Positions 11,240 through 23,434 of a stretch of 64,000 nt of DNA are shown here, one piece after another. The position numbers and the translations under genes were made by a program. Source of the stretch: Archivesica marissinica (Eukaryota > Mollusca > Bivalvia > Venerida > Vesicomyidae); assembly GCA_014843695.1 (NCBI GenBank), contig CM026397.1:52004101-52068100 (forward strand), given 5' to 3'. The stretch's first letter is position 1; each line of letters starts with the position of its first letter. The notes below the pieces were generated by a model that was given only the letters and a program-made list of their open reading frames with translations, was not told where the DNA came from and ran no database searches.

Positions 11240-11666
11240 ACCATTATGCTTGCTTCCCCATAAAAGTAATACATTTTTCAGCAGAAAGGGAACACTGCAA
11301 TAACGACGAGTAATTGTATTAAAAGATATGCCCGTCGCCTAATGTAGACCACGTTATAATTGCAGAATCCACACAAATTGTATTACTACGCTGTAACTCC
11401 TTAACACGTTTATTTCATTATGTCAGCGTTGACTATTAATAGAATGGAGCAGATAGTTTTCGAATCCGTCTTAACAGATATAACAAGTATTTCTCAGAAT
11501 CAATAAATGACGGAATACATTTCGCATTAAGAAACTAATTGTAAAAGGAGATGAATTGGATGTTTTTCTCCTAAAAGGATAACTCATGCAACCCATATTT
11601 CCCATCATGCCGTTAGCATCGGAATTCTATTCCGATTCCTCTGATTGTAAGGACGCATCATCCGGT
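11240..11666. other. No recognisable gene
   Basis: Unique-looking sequence without a supportable ORF. Confidence 0.4.
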
Positions 11667-11946
11667 GTTTTTCGTTTATTTATCATCGCTACCGGTTTCC
11701 CATATGATTGACGCCTCCTGAAGAGATAAGTTATTTTAGATTTTTGGAGGATAGTGCAATGATACAGAGAGAGACCCATTCCAGAGTATCCTCTGGTTCT
11801 TTTACGTGCAAAGCACCGACACAAGACCTCGGTTTAACGTCCCATCTGAAAGACTGTTAATTTTATTAGGATCAGACGGGGGATCGAACCAGCGATCCCT
11901 GGATTACCAGTCCAGTGTGTTACCACTGGATTACATATCCGTCTCT
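11667..11946 (-). mobile_element. tRNA-Thr-derived SINE, family 3
   Basis: Nearly full-length reverse copy. Read on the minus strand it has a tRNA head with anticodon arm CTGGACTGGTAATCCAG (loop CTGGTAA, anticodon GGT, threonine-like), B box GGTTCGATCCC, then 'cagtctttcagatgggacg', 'gaggtcttgtgtcggtgctt', 'ctggaatgggtctctctctg' and a 3' end 'gatgataaataaacg'. It is a SINE head and not a functional tRNA gene. Confidence 0.88.
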
Positions 11947-12389
11947 ACGCATCATCCAGAAATTTCCCTCCCATTTTGTCAAGTCACAAAAAAACGATTC
12001 CGATGATAATTTGTAGGAAATATATTGGGCCACTTCTCAATGCAAAAGAGCTACAATGCAGTCATGCCATCTTGATTATAAAATGCTACTGGAGTGGATG
12101 GGGTAAATTTGTACAAATTATGTATAAATTTACTCGCAGTGCTATGATGAAAAAATCGGTTTACAACTCGTGTTGCTATGGCTACCAAACATTTCCATTG
12201 ACTTACTATATGAAAACAGAAAGAATGACATCAAGTGTTTAACAAATGAGCCATAGCATGTTTGCGATTTCATCCTGGAAATGTTCCCTTGTGATAATTG
12301 CATCACGTTCATTTGGAAATCCTTAGTAGAAATTTTTATTTAAGTGTAGCAACTATCTTGGCTAATGCCAATTTCACTCGTTTAGTAAA
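11947..12389. other. No recognisable gene
   Basis: An 88-codon open frame at 11976-12242 is not recognised and lacks support. Confidence 0.4.
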
Positions 12390-12505
12390 CAGTCAACTCT
12401 GATAAGCGATCACCTCTAATAAGCGAGCCAGTTCATGTCCTCCCAAGAGATTTTCTTATATATTTGGCCTCTATTTGACGGTCACCTCTCTGACCCGGTC
12501 AACGG
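12390..12505. mobile_element. MITE family F, decayed copy
   Basis: Starts CAGTCAACTCTGATAAGCGA and keeps the 'cacctctaataagc.agcca' motif of family F (best copy 38431-38668). The right end cannot be placed. Confidence 0.5.
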
Positions 12506-12721
12506 TTGATCGAAATGGCCAAAATACGATCTTTGAGACACGGTCATTTTCTTCGAGAAACAGCCATTTTCGCAGATTAAATAAACACATTATCTAAACC
12601 GGAAACTGTTGAAAAGTAGATTACCTGTATGCAAATTACCCTGACATTTTATTGCTTCAATAAAACAGGACTTGCGGTCGACAGATTATCTGCTCAATTA
12701 CTGGATCAATGGCATGTGTGT

Positions 12722-12975
12722 GTGTTTTACGTTTATTTATCTTCGCTACTGGTTGCCCATATATGAGTGACGCCTCCTGAAGAGATTAGTCATTTTAGAT
12801 TTTTGGAGGATAGTGCAATGATACAGACAGAGACCCATTCCAGAGTCTCCTCTGGTTCTTTTACGTGCATGGTGTAAAGCACCGACACGAGACCTCGGTT
12901 TAAAGTTCCATCTGAAAGACTGTTAATTTTATTAGGGTCAGACGGGGGATCGAACCTGCGAGGATCAACGACCAA
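12722..12975 (-). mobile_element. SINE family 3, head-truncated
   Basis: The body and 3' end match the 11667-11946 copy, including 'tttttggaggatagtgcaat' and 'gttttacgtttatttatc'. Matching stops within the tRNA head after 'gatcgaacctgcga'. Confidence 0.85.
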
Positions 12976-13377
12976 TCTGATCACTTTACTTTAAACCCAA
13001 GATCTGTTGATCCATTGAAAGAAAAGAAAACACACATGTTGATTCGCTGGTTCCTAAATGACGCATCAATTTGGCGTTGTATAAGCATGGTAAAATTTGT
13101 CACACCTGGTGCATAAATGTACACTCTACTTTGTATGTAAACAAATGGCCGTTTATGAGAAGAAATGGCTTGTTTGAAGGTTTTTGAGAAAAATGTTATC
13201 ATTATCGCCTTCGTTAATCGATTCTTTTATTTTATTCATGTTCCAGGGATTGAAATTAGTAGCAATATGGGTAATTATAGTGTCTTGAGGCCTGATTTCA
13301 ATCTAGAAATTATAAAATATTGGTTGTTATTGCAAATCATTATATCTTCAAAAATACGAAAGTGCAGACACTCGGGT
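12976..13377. other. No recognisable gene
   Basis: Two short open frames (73 and 74 codons) on opposite strands are not recognised. Confidence 0.4.
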
Positions 13378-13673
13378 AAAGTAATATAGAGCATTGATTC
13401 TGGTTAAAGCTCCAGGAAAGTGGCAAAAGAGTTTGGGGCCAGAAGGACCCAGATAGAAGAGGAAAGAGGAATTGTGAGATCATTGAGGACTAAGACAATA
13501 ACCTATGAATAAACAGCACAAATGTATACAACATAAATATAAAGATTTAGTCAAATTGGGTGATCAACGTTAGAAATGTTTGTCTGTTGTGAGTTCCCGC
13601 CGTTAAAAGGTCATCTCCAGTAAGCAGCCAAAAGTCTTTCCCCTCACTGGTTGTTTAAGGGAGGTTTTACTGT
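13378..13673 (-). repeat. Interspersed repeat family D, copy 2
   Basis: Inverted copy of 6039-6333. On the minus strand it starts TACAGTAAAACCTCCCTTAA and ends 'ctatattactttacc'. Confidence 0.65.
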
Positions 13674-14142
13674 ATATTTATCCTTGTTGTCAATGTCCAA
13701 AGTCTGTAGTCTATCGGTCCGGTCCATTCAGCAGTTACTCTATTAGCATAATCATTTATTTTGCCAAACATATAATGTGCGTTGTTTCCACTCTCAGTGC
13801 CTAGATGGATATGTATTGGCAGACATGACGATGTTTTAAAATATCAATGTCTAGTCTCTGTAACCAAATATTTCAGCAGGATGACTGGGGGGAGTGAGGG
13901 TGGGGTGGGGGAGGCGTTATAAAATATGGAGGTAACTTTACCATCAACATTTGTGAGACTATGGTGTGTGACTATCTATGTCTATCCTTGATAAAGGGGT
14001 CATGACCTGCTGAAATGTTTGGTCACAATTAAGCATGTGTGATCATTGATGACATGCCATTATTTATTTTAACAGTTATATTTGTCTCGTGACTAATATT
14101 ATTTACTGATTATATACATAATTCAAAGAAAATGTTTCGTCC
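13674..14142. other. No gene; short inverted repeat
   Basis: 'accaaatatttcagcagg' (13862-13879) and 'cctgctgaaatgtttggt' (14009-14026) form an inverted pair about 150 bp apart. Otherwise nothing recognised. Confidence 0.45.
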
Positions 14143-14797
14143 TATAAGGAACGACCGTTATAAGGAACGTACTGACCGTTATAAGGAACGTACTGACCGT
14201 TATAAGGAACGTACTGACCGTTATAAGGAACGTACTGACCGTTATAAGGAACGTACTGACCGTTATAAGGAACGACCGTTATAAGGAACGTACTGACCGT
14301 TATAAGGAACGACCGTTATAAGGAACGTACTGACCGTTATAAGGAACGTACTGACCGTTATAAGGAACGACCGTTATAAGGAACGTACTGACCGTTATAA
14401 GGAACGACCGTTATAAGGAACGACCGTTATAAGGAACGTACTGACGTTATAAGGAACGTACTGACCGTTATAGAACGTACTGACCGTATAAGGAACGTAC
14501 TGACCATTATAAGGAACGTACTGACCGTTATAAGGAACGACCGTTATAAGGAACGTACTGACCATTATAAGGAACGTACTGACCGTTATAAGGAACGTAC
14601 TGACCGTTATAAGGAACGACCGTTATAAGGAACGTACTGACCGTTATAAGGAACGTACTGACCGTTATAAGGAACGTACTGACCGTTATAAGGAATGTAC
14701 TGACCGTTATAAGGAATGTACTGACCGTTATAAGGAACGTACTGATCGTTATAAGGAACGTACTGACCGTTATAAGGAACGTACTGACCGTTATAAC
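14143..14797. repeat. Compound minisatellite, 21 and 15 bp
   Basis: Units of CGTACTGACCGTTATAAGGAA (21 bp) are interspersed with 15-bp units lacking 'gtactg' (CGACCGTTATAAGGAA-type). The two lengths alternate irregularly across about 655 bp. Confidence 0.95.
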
Positions 14798-14915
14798 TCT
14801 ACATAATAAAAATGTCCTTTCGTTTTGGCAATAGAAATATATTTCGGGGTTTGGCCAATATTTGCCGGAGGGAAAAACAAAACTGTGCTTGAGGGTATAA
14901 CACTGTCCTCGGAGT

Positions 14916-15182
14916 CCGCCTCCATGGTCGAGTGGTTAAGGTCGCTGACCTGTATACCACTGTAACCTATCATCACTGATGGTCACGGGTTCGAGCCCCG
15001 CTCAGGCCGTACCTCATTTATATGAAAAAGTTGGCAGTTTCTTACGGAGGTTGGTGCACCCAAGTACTGGTTAACCGCTGGAGCCTGCCCAGGAAAGGTG
15101 TTGTTAGGTAAACTGCCTGCCGGCGATATAGCCCGAAATCGTGCTGATGCAGGCGTTAAACCCGAAATATAACTTATAACTC
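14916..15182 (+). mobile_element. SINE family 2 with target duplication
   Basis: Complete copy: A box TGGTCGAGTGG, long variable arm, B box GGTTCGAGCCCC, the shared body, and the end 'aaacccgaaatat'. TCCTCGGAGT occurs at 14906-14915 and at 15183-15192, a 10-bp target-site duplication of the kind made by LINE-mediated insertion. Confidence 0.92.
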
Positions 15183-15489
15183 TCCTCGGAGTTAATCGTC
15201 CTTTTGTAAACAGCATTTTACTGAATGGCTTGTGCAAACACAGTCCAAGAAACATTTTTTGCTGCTTTATTAAACATTGAATTATGATAATGCAATTGTG
15301 TGTTGAGGAAACAAATCCTTTCAGTGTCTATAATTGTTTTCCTGCCGGGTTGAAGTATCCAAAATTCAATTTTCTTATGTGTGAAATTTGCTTTTTGTCT
15401 GGCGATTGTATGATGAGAATGGAATGATTTGATATACCGAGCTGAGAATTTGATTTTCTTAATAATGGTGTGTACTTATGCTTACATGT

Positions 15490-15712
15490 CTGACCCTAAT
15501 AAAATTAACAGTCTTTCAGATGGGACATTAAACAGAGGTCTTGTGTCGGTGCTTTACACCGTGCACGTAAACGAACCAGAGGAGACTCTGGAATGGGTCT
15601 TTATCTGTATCATTGCACTATCCTCCAAAATCTAAAATGACTAATCTCTTCAGGAGGCGTCGCTCATATGGGCAACCGGTAGCGACGATCAATAAACGTA
15701 AAACACACACAC
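15490..15712 (+). mobile_element. SINE family 3, 5'-truncated, with target duplication
   Basis: Begins inside the element at 'ctgaccctaataaaattaac', so the tRNA head is missing, and ends 'aataaacgtaaaacacacac'. GCTTACATGT flanks it on both sides (15480-15489 and 15713-15722). 5' truncation with a 10-bp duplication is a typical retroposition product. Confidence 0.88.
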
Positions 15713-16275
15713 GCTTACATGTATCTATTCTAATAGTCTCTGTTGCCATGGTAGCCTGACCTGTGATATAGTCATCATCTCTGGTGCCTTTACATGTATC
15801 TATTCTAATAGTCTCTGTTGCCATGGTAGCCTGACCTGTGATATAGTCACCATCTCTGGTGCCTTTACATGTATCTATTCTTATAGTCTCTGTTGCCATG
15901 GTAGTCTGACCTGTGATATAGTCACCATCTCTGGTGCCTTTACATGTATCTATTCTTATAGTCTCTGTTGCCATGGTAGCCTGATCTGTGATATAGTCAC
16001 CATCTCTGGTGCATTTACATGTATCTATTCAAATAGTCTCTGTTGTCATGGTAGCCTGACCTGTGATTTAGTCACCATCTCTGGTGCCTTTACATGTATC
16101 TATTCTTATAGTATGTATCTATTCTTATAGTATCTGTTGTCATGGTAGCCTGACCTGTGATATAGTCATCATCTCTGGTGCCTTTACATGTATCTATTCT
16201 TATAGTATGTATCTATTCTTATAGTATCTGTTGTCATGGTAGCCTGACCTGTGATATAGTCATCATCTATGGTGC
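15713..16275. repeat. Minisatellite, 75 bp
   Basis: About seven units of 75 bp, starting TTTACATGTATCTATTCTTA and ending 'catctctggtgcc'. The later units contain an internal duplication of 'tatgtatctattcttatag'. The left end abuts the SINE, whose target duplication is the start of the first unit. Confidence 0.93.
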
Positions 16276-16477
16276 CTAGTGGTTCTGTTATGCTTGCTGT
16301 ATAGTCAATTGTTCATTCTGGCATGGTAAGTTAGTGAGTCCCAATAGAGTTAAATACATGTAACGGTTTAATGATTAATTTCCTGTCCACTTTTAGATGG
16401 GAATAGGGAAGTTCTGATGTTGACAATAAGAGCTGAGCACTGTCCCACCAGGCACAGGTCTACGACATTACTATAAC

Positions 16478-16858
16478 AACCCTACAACATTCATGCTACA
16501 TATCCCTGTAACATCCCTGCAGCATTGCTACAACATCCCTGTAACATTCATGCTACATATCCCTGCAACATCCCTGTAACATTCATGCTACATATCCCTG
16601 CAACATCCCTGTAACATTCATGCTACATATCCATGCAACATCCCTGTAACATCCCTGCAGCATTGCTACAACATCCCTGTAACATTCATGCTACATATCC
16701 CTGCAACATCCCTGTAACATTCATGCTACATATCCGTGCAACATCCCTGCAGCATTGCTACAACATCCCTGCAACATTCATGCTACATATCCCTGCAACA
16801 TCCCTGCAACATTCATGCTACATATCCCTGTAACATCCCTGTAACATCCCTGCAGCAT
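16478..16858. repeat. Minisatellite, about 35 bp
   Basis: Repeats of CATGCTACATATCCCTGCAA plus 'catccctgtaacatt', interleaved with 'cagcattgctacaacatccc'. Irregular order of two sub-units. Confidence 0.92.
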
Positions 16859-16952
16859 CAGATGTCTTATCTTTTAAAGTGTAGCATGTTTCGTTAACGT
16901 CTCATAAATAGCCAGTAGGATGCTGTCCTTTACAGTAAATCCTGTGTTTAGC

Positions 16953-17108
16953 AGTCGTATCTATTGAACATGTGTTTAGCAGTCATATCTATTGAACATG
17001 TGTTTAGCAGTCATATCTATTGAACATGTGTTTAGCAGTCATATATATTGAACATGTGTTTAGCAGTCGTATCTATTGAACATGTGTTTAGCAGTCATAT
17101 CTATTGGA
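16953..17108. repeat. Minisatellite, 28 bp
   Basis: Between five and six copies of TGTTTAGCAGTCATATCTAT plus 'tgaacatg'. Confidence 0.92.
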
Positions 17109-17109
17109 A

Positions 17110-17243
17110 CAGTCAAAACTGTATTGACCAACCATCTACCAGACTTCCAATGTGGCAATTTGTTAACCTCTAATAAGCAGCCAGTTCTGTAATACAGCCA
17201 CTTTTCATCACTTCCCTTTGCACGCTGTTTAAGACTGGTGTGA
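17110..17243. mobile_element. MITE family F, short copy
   Basis: Begins CAGTCAAAACTGTATTGACC, has 'cctctaataagcagccagtt' inside and ends 'actggtgtgacta', an imperfect inverted end. Confidence 0.6.
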
Positions 17244-18156
17244 CTATATCTGAGCATATTCCTGAGAGACCTCGGTCAGTTACTGCCCCTGAATACTCTC
17301 TAAAGTATGACAGTCCTCAAGTGGTTTCCTCTGTTTTCATCGTTGTTTCCTTTGCCACAACATGCTGTCAATTTTCTTCCACTTTCTCGTATTATAATTA
17401 TTATGTTACTATATCTCGACAGATATCGTACAGTATATCTAATGGGTAAAAAATCTGTCATTTTATCAATTAATAACATGATTTGGATAAAATCAGAGTT
17501 ATCGTAATGCAACATCAGTTTAGGTAACAACTGTAAAAACAAAAAATGAAAAGACCGCTATACATTTAGGGATAAATCTGACTTTATCTGCCATGGGAGG
17601 TAATAGAAGTCGGTGAGGTCCCTCATTGCCTGTACATTTATCACTTATCAAAATTTTCACTACACATAAAAAATGTAAATAACAGATGTTCAGTACATGA
17701 CTTTCACCTGAACTACAGCATGCCTAAGCCAGATAGGGCTTATGAGTTTATTGTCAGGTATGAAGAAATAAAACCTTGTTGAGTCTAAACTACTAGTTTA
17801 ATGGAGTGTATAAATGAAATGAGAGAATATTGAGGAAATATTGTCCTGGATTCATGTCGAAGAAATTACGGGCAGTGGATTGAAAGTAAACTGTTGGGGA
17901 TATTGTAAAGCATGATGTTTGAGTAAGTTCCTGTTTCTCCATGAAAAAAGAAATTGTTAGCACTTGCAATATATGTATGCACTTTGGAAACACGGGTACG
18001 ATATACACGAGTATACACACATGTATAATCCCGATTACTCAGATATATATATATATACAGATCGTGTATATTTGTGTACAAGGCTGCTTACAAAATAATG
18101 CTGTTGTAGATAGCGGACGGACATTATATACAGTGATCGCTATTCTTCTATGTAAA
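17244..18156. other. No recognisable gene
   Basis: Several 60-80 codon open frames overlap on both strands and none is recognised. A short 'atatatatatata' run lies near 18040. Confidence 0.4.
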
Positions 18157-18360
18157 CAGTCAAACCTGTGTTAGTAGCCACCTCTATTAAGCAGCCAACC
18201 TGTATTAAGCAGCCCATTTCCAAATTCTCTTGTTTTATTTTATTATATATTTGACCTCTATTAAGCAACCACCTGTGCTATATCATCTATTAATGAGCCA
18301 CCTGAGCTCAGCAGTCACTCTGTGATTCCCTTGGCTGGCTGCTTGACACAAGTTTGACTG
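18157..18360. mobile_element. MITE family F, copy
   Basis: Inverted ends CAGTCAAACCTGTGTTAG and CACAAGTTTGACTG enclose repeats of 'ctattaagcagccaac'. 204 bp and non-coding. Confidence 0.75.
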
Positions 18361-18952
18361 TATTTAATTCATTTTTTGTGTTATAATGCATTTTGATATC
18401 AATAAAACTTGCTTTAACAGTACTTTAATAGTTGATATCATAAAACCCCACGCTGACTACTTTCCCCTGGATTTGTTAATGAGAATCAAATGAAAAGGAC
18501 TTTATGAATGTCTTGTCTTGGTACAGGTATGTTGCATAAGTCATATTGATGCACAATTCCCATAATTTTACCAATTTTCACGATGCCAACCTATTCGGTC
18601 TAATTCCCCGACTTTTACCAATTTTCACGATGCCAACCTATTGGGACTGATAATATGCATGATAATGCATGATCAGACTAGTTCTGACAGTTCTCAACAT
18701 GTTTTTAATTGGTTACTTAACTAGCGGTGAATGTAACAGTAAAATATATTATGCAATTTCAATAGAATTGTGTCGGTACGAAATTCTATTCCTATTTTCC
18801 CCGAGTTTTCCGTAAGCTGAAAAGTCTCTATGTAATCTCTTGCAGTGCGGCTCGAATTCTAAAACATAAGAAACAAGATCCATGTACTAAACTCCCATGT
18901 TAAGCATATTCTACAATGACAACTTGATGTACTTGCTAATGTCTGTGAGGGA
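18361..18952. other. No gene; short direct duplication
   Basis: 'ttttaccaattttcacgatg' plus 'ccaacctatt' occurs twice between about 18565 and 18645. No protein recognised. Confidence 0.45.
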
Positions 18953-19140
18953 CCTCCATTGTCGAGTGGTTACTGTTGTTGACATCAAATCATTCCCCCC
19001 TCGAATCTCACTGTGGGTGTCAAATTCTTTCATGTGAGGAAACTATCCAGCTGGTTTCCGGAATGTCCAGTGGTTCTACCTGGTTGCCCGTCCGTGCCTG
19101 AAATACTGCTCGGAGAGAGGGAGAGTCGTTATATAGCCTT
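18953..19140 (+). mobile_element. SINE family 5 (tRNA-like head)
   Basis: A degenerate tRNA-like head ('tgtcgagtggtta', 'ctcgaatctcactg') is followed by 'tttcatgtgaggaaactatc', 'tgcctgaaatactgctcg' and 'gttatatagcctt'. The second copy is at 21045-21300. Confidence 0.65.
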
Positions 19141-19146
19141 CCTTAA

Positions 19147-19749
19147 AGCAGCATTACATCGTATGAAATAAAAGATATTTGAAAAATGCAATGTTTACGT
19201 ATGTGTAGCAATGCTGCTACACATTCTAACATTATACTGTGTATGCTTATGTTCATTTGGTAAACAGTGTTTTTTTGCGATAAAACAAACTCGAAACCGA
19301 AAGTAGGACTTTCCGAGTCGATCGATCACGCACTTGTTTACAACCGGAACACTTCGCCCGCACTTGTTTACTTTCGGAATGCATCGTCCCCATTTGTCCT
19401 ACATTGTCTTTTTTGATTAAATTACTTGATATGTTGATTCATACCTCTGTTAGCTAAGTCTTTTAGGGACATTTCTACATCCCCGCGAGGGGTTTGACAT
19501 TAGAGGAAGATAGATAGATAGTCTTTCATGTTCAAAATATATATACGTTGTTTTCTACATCCTCTGTTGTTCCACACATGCGCGCTGTGCGTGTTTACAT
19601 TTCATGTGTTGATAAACAAATTCGCGTATACGACGGTTTAAATTTATTGGAATTTCCGTTTCTGAGCGACTATTTAGAGTTTTGTAAACACACACACATT
19701 AGTATTTATATTTTGCCCAACACATCCTTTATTACGATGTAATGCTGCT
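19147..19749. mobile_element. MITE family G (TTAA-flanked, 603 bp)
   Basis: Flanked by TTAA at 19143-19146 and 19750-19753. Perfect inverted ends AGCAGCATTACATCGTA and TACGATGTAATGCTGCT (17 bp). No transposase-like ORF. This is consistent with a non-autonomous piggyBac-type element. A decayed relative lies at 52491-52756. Confidence 0.88.
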
Positions 19750-19753
19750 TTAA

Positions 19754-20153
19754 GCTGCTTTGAAGTAAACACCAGGCATGAATAAACAAATTCCTCCAAT
19801 TCCAGCTTATTTGCCTGGCTTTTAGCCTCATTTTCGAATTTGAATTCAATGTATTTTTGCATAACCCAGGAGATTAAAATTGTGATGGAAAGTTAGGTCT
19901 TAATCTAATTTTCGAGTAAAAAGTTTCAATTTTTGTCAATAATGCAAATTGACATGATCGATGTATGAATGGCAAATTGGTGTTAGTTTCCCCACAGAGA
20001 AGAAAGAGTAGGTTCTCTAAGCGATGCCTCATCAGTGTACTTAATGGAGAGAAAAACCACTCCAAATCGACATGAATCAAACGTTTTTAAACTGAGAAAG
20101 CTGATAAGCAATGCCGGACTATAATGCACAAGCCCATACACAAGACATTAATT
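19754..20153. other. No recognisable gene
   Basis: Two short minus-strand open frames (62 and 68 codons) are not recognised. Confidence 0.4.
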
Positions 20154-20165
20154 AAGCCGTAACCT

Positions 20166-20401
20166 AGTCGTGATAGCGCAGTGGATGCGCGTTCGCTTCA
20201 GGTGCGAAAGGTCCGGAGTTCGAGCCCCACTGGAGCCGTTACGATTGTGCCCTTAGGCAAGGCATTTAAATTCCACGTTGCCTCTTCTCTCTCCCTCGTG
20301 GCGATGGATTCCACCAGGAATGAGGTCTCGAGAGTGATTAATATAAGTTGAAATAACTTGTTTCTCAATCGAGCTAAAAGAAATTTGTATATATAAAAAA
20401 A
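20166..20401 (+). mobile_element. SINE family 1, full length, with target duplication
   Basis: The clearest copy. A box 'tagcgcagtgg', anticodon arm TTCGCTTCAGGTGCGAA (loop TTCAGGT, anticodon CAG, leucine-like), B box GAGTTCGAGCCCC, the body, and the tail 'agtgattaatataagttg' running into a short A-rich end. AAGCCGTAACCT flanks it at 20154-20165 and 20402-20413 (12 bp). Confidence 0.93.
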
Positions 20402-20413
20402 AAGCCGTAACCT

Positions 20414-20615
20414 GCCAATAATCCCAACTGAAGTTACTTTTGCCAGATCGGGCTCTATGCTGTTTGAAATTCTATTTGCAATTCAGATAGTGCAGCTAAA
20501 ACACTTGGCTGAATAGTAAACAACATAGATCCTGATCAGTCTCTGCTTAACGTCGCGGCTGATCTGGATCTATGTTGTTTGCCCATTCCCTCCAATTTAT
20601 TCAGCATTTCAAGGG
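20414..20615. mobile_element. MITE family C, copy 2
   Basis: Carries the characteristic second hairpin (AACATAGATCCTGATCAG ... CTGATCTGGATCTATGTT) and half of the first. The right flank is TTAA at 20616-20619; the left end is obscured by the SINE duplication. Confidence 0.7.
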
Positions 20616-20846
20616 TTAAATGTCTAGACATGTCAAGAATGACTTTGTGACTTATGATCAACGTATAATTGTGAGCTGGGCTCTCTAACATTTTCAAACC
20701 CAATCTATTTGGACCGGAATTCGCCCCAACCACCTGGCCTTTCAATATGGCCTTCCCTTCAATATACGAGTGACAGTCAAAATTCACGTAAGATATCAGG
20801 TTAAAACATTGTCACATTTACAAATTTTACAAACATGTTGATGATG

Positions 20847-20922
20847 TCTGATGCATTACCAATACGACATACATAGACAATGTAGTAGCCAAGCCAATGT
20901 TCATAATATAGGCCAGAATCTC
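20847..20922 (+). mobile_element. MITE family A fragment
   Basis: Matches only the left-middle part of MITE A ('cattaccaatacgacataca' to 'ataggccagaatctc'). Both ends are missing. Confidence 0.7.
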
Positions 20923-21044
20923 TTTACACGATGCCGCTCCGTGGTTTACATGTGTAAACGTGAAGCCCTATGCATAAGTTCGCCCCGACTTGTTATGTAT
21001 AATTGCTTTTCCTCTCGAGTAGATACTTAACATATGAATTGAAC

Positions 21045-21300
21045 GTATTCCGAGACAGAATGAGTGGTTATGGTCGTTGACTTTAAATCAATTGCCCCTT
21101 ACCGCTGCATGTTCGAATCCCACTTATGGTGTTGGAATTATTTCATGTGAGGAAGCTATCCAGCTTGTGGAAGTTGGAGGTTCTCCCAGGGTTTCTGTCC
21201 GCGTCTGAAATACTGCTCGAAGGGGCATCAGGGGTCTTCACCAATAGTAGCAGAAGAGTTGCCATATAACCTAAGCTGTTGGTGTAACTTTAAACCCCAA
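21045..21300 (+). mobile_element. SINE family 5, copy 2
   Basis: Degenerate tRNA-like head with 'gttcgaatcccacttatggt', then 'tttcatgtgaggaagctatc', 'gtctgaaatactgctcgaag', 'gccatataacctaagctg' and an A-rich end. Confidence 0.7.
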
Positions 21301-22332
21301 AAACAAACAAACAGAATGAATAGCATTTAAAGCAGAAGTTTAAAATATCGAGATCGCTTCAAAACAGCTGGGAATTCCAGGGAAACACACTTGTAAATGT
21401 ATAAAGTTTATTTAAGTATACTCGAGTTGTAACACCCGTCAACTTTATCGTAAATTTAATCTGTTGCTTAGAACACCTTGGTGACAGTTATTGTTTTAAC
21501 GGCATTCAAGCCATTTAATTAGTCGGCTGATAACATTAAATCCGAGGAGGATAACATAAATCACTCATCCATGATATACCACAACATATATAGGTAATTG
21601 TTTATGTATAATCGCCTATGATAATATTGAATTTCACAATTTTGATAAAATGTACATATTTTCGGATATAACCCTACATTCGGACACAGTATTATTCGGG
21701 GGGATCACTTAGATTGAGAAAATTAGCGAAATATAAATGCTCGTGAATAAATAGTGTTCTACAATTGAGCCACAGAAATTTGGAATACTGATCACAAATG
21801 CCGACCCCGCAAAATGTCAACTCTGTCAAACAAGTGTTTGTATATATTTTTTATTTGTGCCGATAAAAATACCTAAGCTATGCAGCACGAAATTATGCTA
21901 TTATGTAGATGTAGAATACAAAAATGTGAGGTTTGGCATTTGTGATTGGGTGGGGGTGTATGCTAGGTCATCAATTTGTGGATGTAACATGCATAAATAA
22001 ATATCTCACCCATAAATAATTATCTCATGCAATGGTGATGAGACCTACCTGAACAGCATGTAATGTTTAGAAATGACAGAATTTACAATATATTTCTAGT
22101 CATGCCAAGTTATTGTCGGTAACTTTAGATAGTGCCTCACAGCAGGTGTTATAACTGACTGATATGCACCTGTGATGTGTTCTTTCCACTTCTATAAGAT
22201 TGTACCATGTAATAAATATATGGTGAACAGAAAAACCATATTTCCCATCTCTGCATGAAATACAATGATATTAAACGGAATAGAGTCTAGTATGAGCATG
22301 CCACACAATTTCTATATTATAAGACTTGTTAG
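21301..22332. other. No recognisable gene
   Basis: About 1 kb of AT-rich, non-repetitive-looking DNA without an ORF of note. Confidence 0.45.
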
Positions 22333-22336
22333 TTAA

Positions 22337-22557
22337 CACATTTCATTTGGGATACAGTATTTGCAAAGAACATAGAGCCAGATCAACCACCACGGAATGT
22401 GCAGTCTGATCAGGCTCTATGCTGTTTGCTATTCAGATGATCTTGCTAAGACACTTGGCTATGTAGCAGATCCTGATCAGCACGCAGCGTCACGCTGCGG
22501 CTGATCTGGATCTATGTTGTTTGCAAAAGACTTTAAATATATCCAGAATTAAATGGG
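22337..22557. mobile_element. MITE family C, copy 3 (TTAA-flanked)
   Basis: TTAA flanks at 22333-22336 and 22558-22561. Imperfect inverted ends CACATTTCATTTGGGATA and CCCATTTAATTCTGGATA (right end read in reverse). Both internal hairpins are present. This copy best defines the family's ends. Confidence 0.8.
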
Positions 22558-22561
22558 TTAA

Positions 22562-23188
22562 TTGGCAAACTAGCCGTATAGAATTATTTATTGAATGAAT
22601 GTTTAATTAATGATATTCAAGTACAGTCAGTGGGTTAAATAAACTTCCCGAGGTGAAGACGTGATCAACATGAGCCATTGTGAATGGGCTTTGTTTGTTG
22701 TCCGAACATCCGTCTGTCCGTCAACAATTGCAGGGTAAATTCCATAACGTGGCTATCTTTCATTGGATTTTGTTCAAACTTAGTGATAAAGAACAAGGTC
22801 AAATTCAAGAAAAGCTGTGTAAACTCTGTGGTTGAGTTTTAACACTTTCAACTACCCTACTGAAATATTTCCATGCCAGTATTGCCTGGAAACCCAGATT
22901 ATATTCCAGTGTAGCCTGGAAAATATTCCAGCGTCTACTTCGACAGGGTGTTTGATTGATAGATCGGGATTTAACACCCTCTGCTTGGGTGCTATATTAT
23001 GATGTATATAAAATAAAATACAAGATGGCCTGAGCTCCCGTAGAATACACATCTCCTTCAGCGTATATTCGCATGCCTCCTTCTTTGATGAACAAATATC
23101 CGTGACCCGAATGATGCCTCCCTTCATGGAGACCATTTACGATTTACACATGCAACCAAACCATATTCTCCATTCGAAAAACGGTTCT
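22562..23188. other. No gene; generic mollusc-like repeat remnant
   Basis: At about 22690-22830, 'catccgtctgtccgtcaaca' and 'gaacaaggtcaaattcaag' resemble widely dispersed bivalve repeats (recollection, not searched). A 94-codon open frame on the minus strand (22852-23136) is not recognised. Confidence 0.4.
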
Positions 23189-23192
23189 TTAA

Positions 23193-23430
23193 CCCTTTCA
23201 ACCCCAAGTAACTGACATGGACTGGTCCATGATATTTTTAGACCAATAAATTAATAACAAAATTACATTTGGATCAGTTCATTTATCAAAATGGGTAATT
23301 TTATCTAAAAATAGTAATAATTATTACTGGCAAAAAAGTGCAGATCCTGATGAGACGGCTCGTTATGAGCCGGCTCATCTGGATCTGCACTTTTCATAAG
23401 CCTATTTAGAGGCCTGTGGGGTTGAAAGGG
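23193..23430 (-). mobile_element. MITE family B, copy 2 (TTAA-flanked)
   Basis: TTAA at 23189-23192 and 23431-23434. Ends CCCTTTCAACCCC and GGGGTTGAAAGGG are perfect inverted repeats. Inverted relative to copy 1. Confidence 0.87.
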
Positions 23431-23434
23431 TTAA

